DNA of 64,000 nucleotides from Mycobacterium sp. Root135 (GTDB lineage: Bacteria; Actinomycetota; Actinomycetes; Mycobacteriales; Mycobacteriaceae). The position numbers were made by a program, and so were the translations under genes. A model generated the notes under the pieces. It was not told the DNA's origin and made no database searches. It was given only the letters and a program-made list of their open reading frames with translations. Location of the stretch: NCBI RefSeq assembly GCF_001426545.1, contig NZ_LMEZ01000007.1, forward strand, positions 705,393-769,392, written 5' to 3'. Positions 63,773 through 64,000 of this stretch are shown one piece after another. Every line of letters starts with the position of its first letter. Positions within the stretch are counted from its first letter, which is position 1.

Positions 63773-64000
63773 TCCTTGGAGACGGGGATCGAGGCGGTGG
63801 GGGCCTCTTCGTGGGCGCCGTTGGTGTTGCTGGTGGTCATCGACGACGGCGCATGCTTGTTGCTGCCGTCGAGATCGGCGCGGATGGCTTCCTGCGCGGC
63901 CGGGGGCAGGCTGTGCATGATCTCGCGCACCCGAGCCTGACGACGCCCGACCGCCTTGCGCTCCGGCATGCCCGGGGTCGCGTTGACCTGCGGCGGCACG
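63769..64000 (-). CDS. Hypothetical protein, cut by window end
   Basis: The last 76 codons are visible, running in from the right edge. The peptide is hydrophilic: PERKAVGRRQARVREIMHSL, then PPAAQEAIRADLDGSNKHAP and a Thr/Ser/Glu-rich tail ending PVSKE. A GTG at 63999 and an ATG at 63969 are possible starts, but the gene may begin beyond the window. No domain recognised. Translation is coupled to the methyltransferase. Confidence 0.5.
   Translation of the reverse strand, partial: VPPQVNATPGMPERKAVGRRQARVREIMHSLPPAAQEAIRADLDGSNKHAPSSMTTSNTNGAHEEAPTASIPVSKE

Overview
The window is high-GC actinobacterial DNA that I place in a free-living, rapid-growing Mycobacterium (Mycolicibacterium type). 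The reasons are a complete mycofactocin operon, rpoB-rpoC and rpsL-rpsG-fusA-tuf modules with mycobacterial protein sequences, an echA5-paaX-echA4-fadE8 block, DUF3558 and DUF3060 lipoproteins, and frequent GTG/TTG starts with GTGA/ATGA gene overlaps. No rRNA, tRNA, CRISPR array, intact IS element or prophage was seen.

Layout. 1-7.4 kb: the end of an MFS transporter, then mftA-B-C-D-E-F-G on the minus strand with the divergent TetR gene mftR. 7.5-17.5 kb: an ECF sigma factor coupled to a triple VOC protein, an FAD oxidoreductase, an AsnC regulator divergent from ddaH-rocD-permease (methylarginine/ornithine use), a universal stress protein, a mycofactocin-type SDR and a SHOCT membrane protein. 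17.5-23.7 kb: PP2C phosphatase, tuf, fusA, rpsG, rpsL and a TetR regulator. 23.7-31.3 kb: two DUF3558 lipoproteins, two DUF3060 secreted proteins, fatty acid/CoA genes (echA5, paaX, echA4, fadE8), a cupin and a PAP2 membrane enzyme.

31.4-40.8 kb: the most unusual part. Two tandem paralogous genes (about 1,446 and 1,416 codons) encode secreted proteins with an Ig-like/VCBS repeat, a YncE-type beta-propeller, four more Ig-like repeats and a C-terminal TIM-barrel glycoside hydrolase with two intact catalytic glutamates. The pair sits between direct repeats of the 3' end of the endonuclease IV gene, with a piece of the nearby cupin gene in the left junction, which suggests insertion at the nfo 3' end.

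40.7-51.6 kb: nfo, then a polyol/ketose catabolic locus (PfkB kinase, DeoR regulator, FGGY kinase, class II aldolase, CUT2-type ABC importer, phosphomannose isomerase-like protein, zinc polyol dehydrogenase) closed by a divergent LacI regulator with a paired operator. 51.6-52.9 kb: an AbiEi/DUF559-like gene between inverted copies of a 36-bp repeat. 52.9-60.5 kb: rpoC and rpoB with a strong terminator. 60.8-64 kb: a secreted alpha/beta hydrolase-lipocalin fusion, a methyltransferase and a gene cut by the window end.

Repeats of note: a 42-bp MIRU-like element lies at two stop/start junctions (mftB-mftC and permease-USP), and long hairpins of related design lie between genes at five places.
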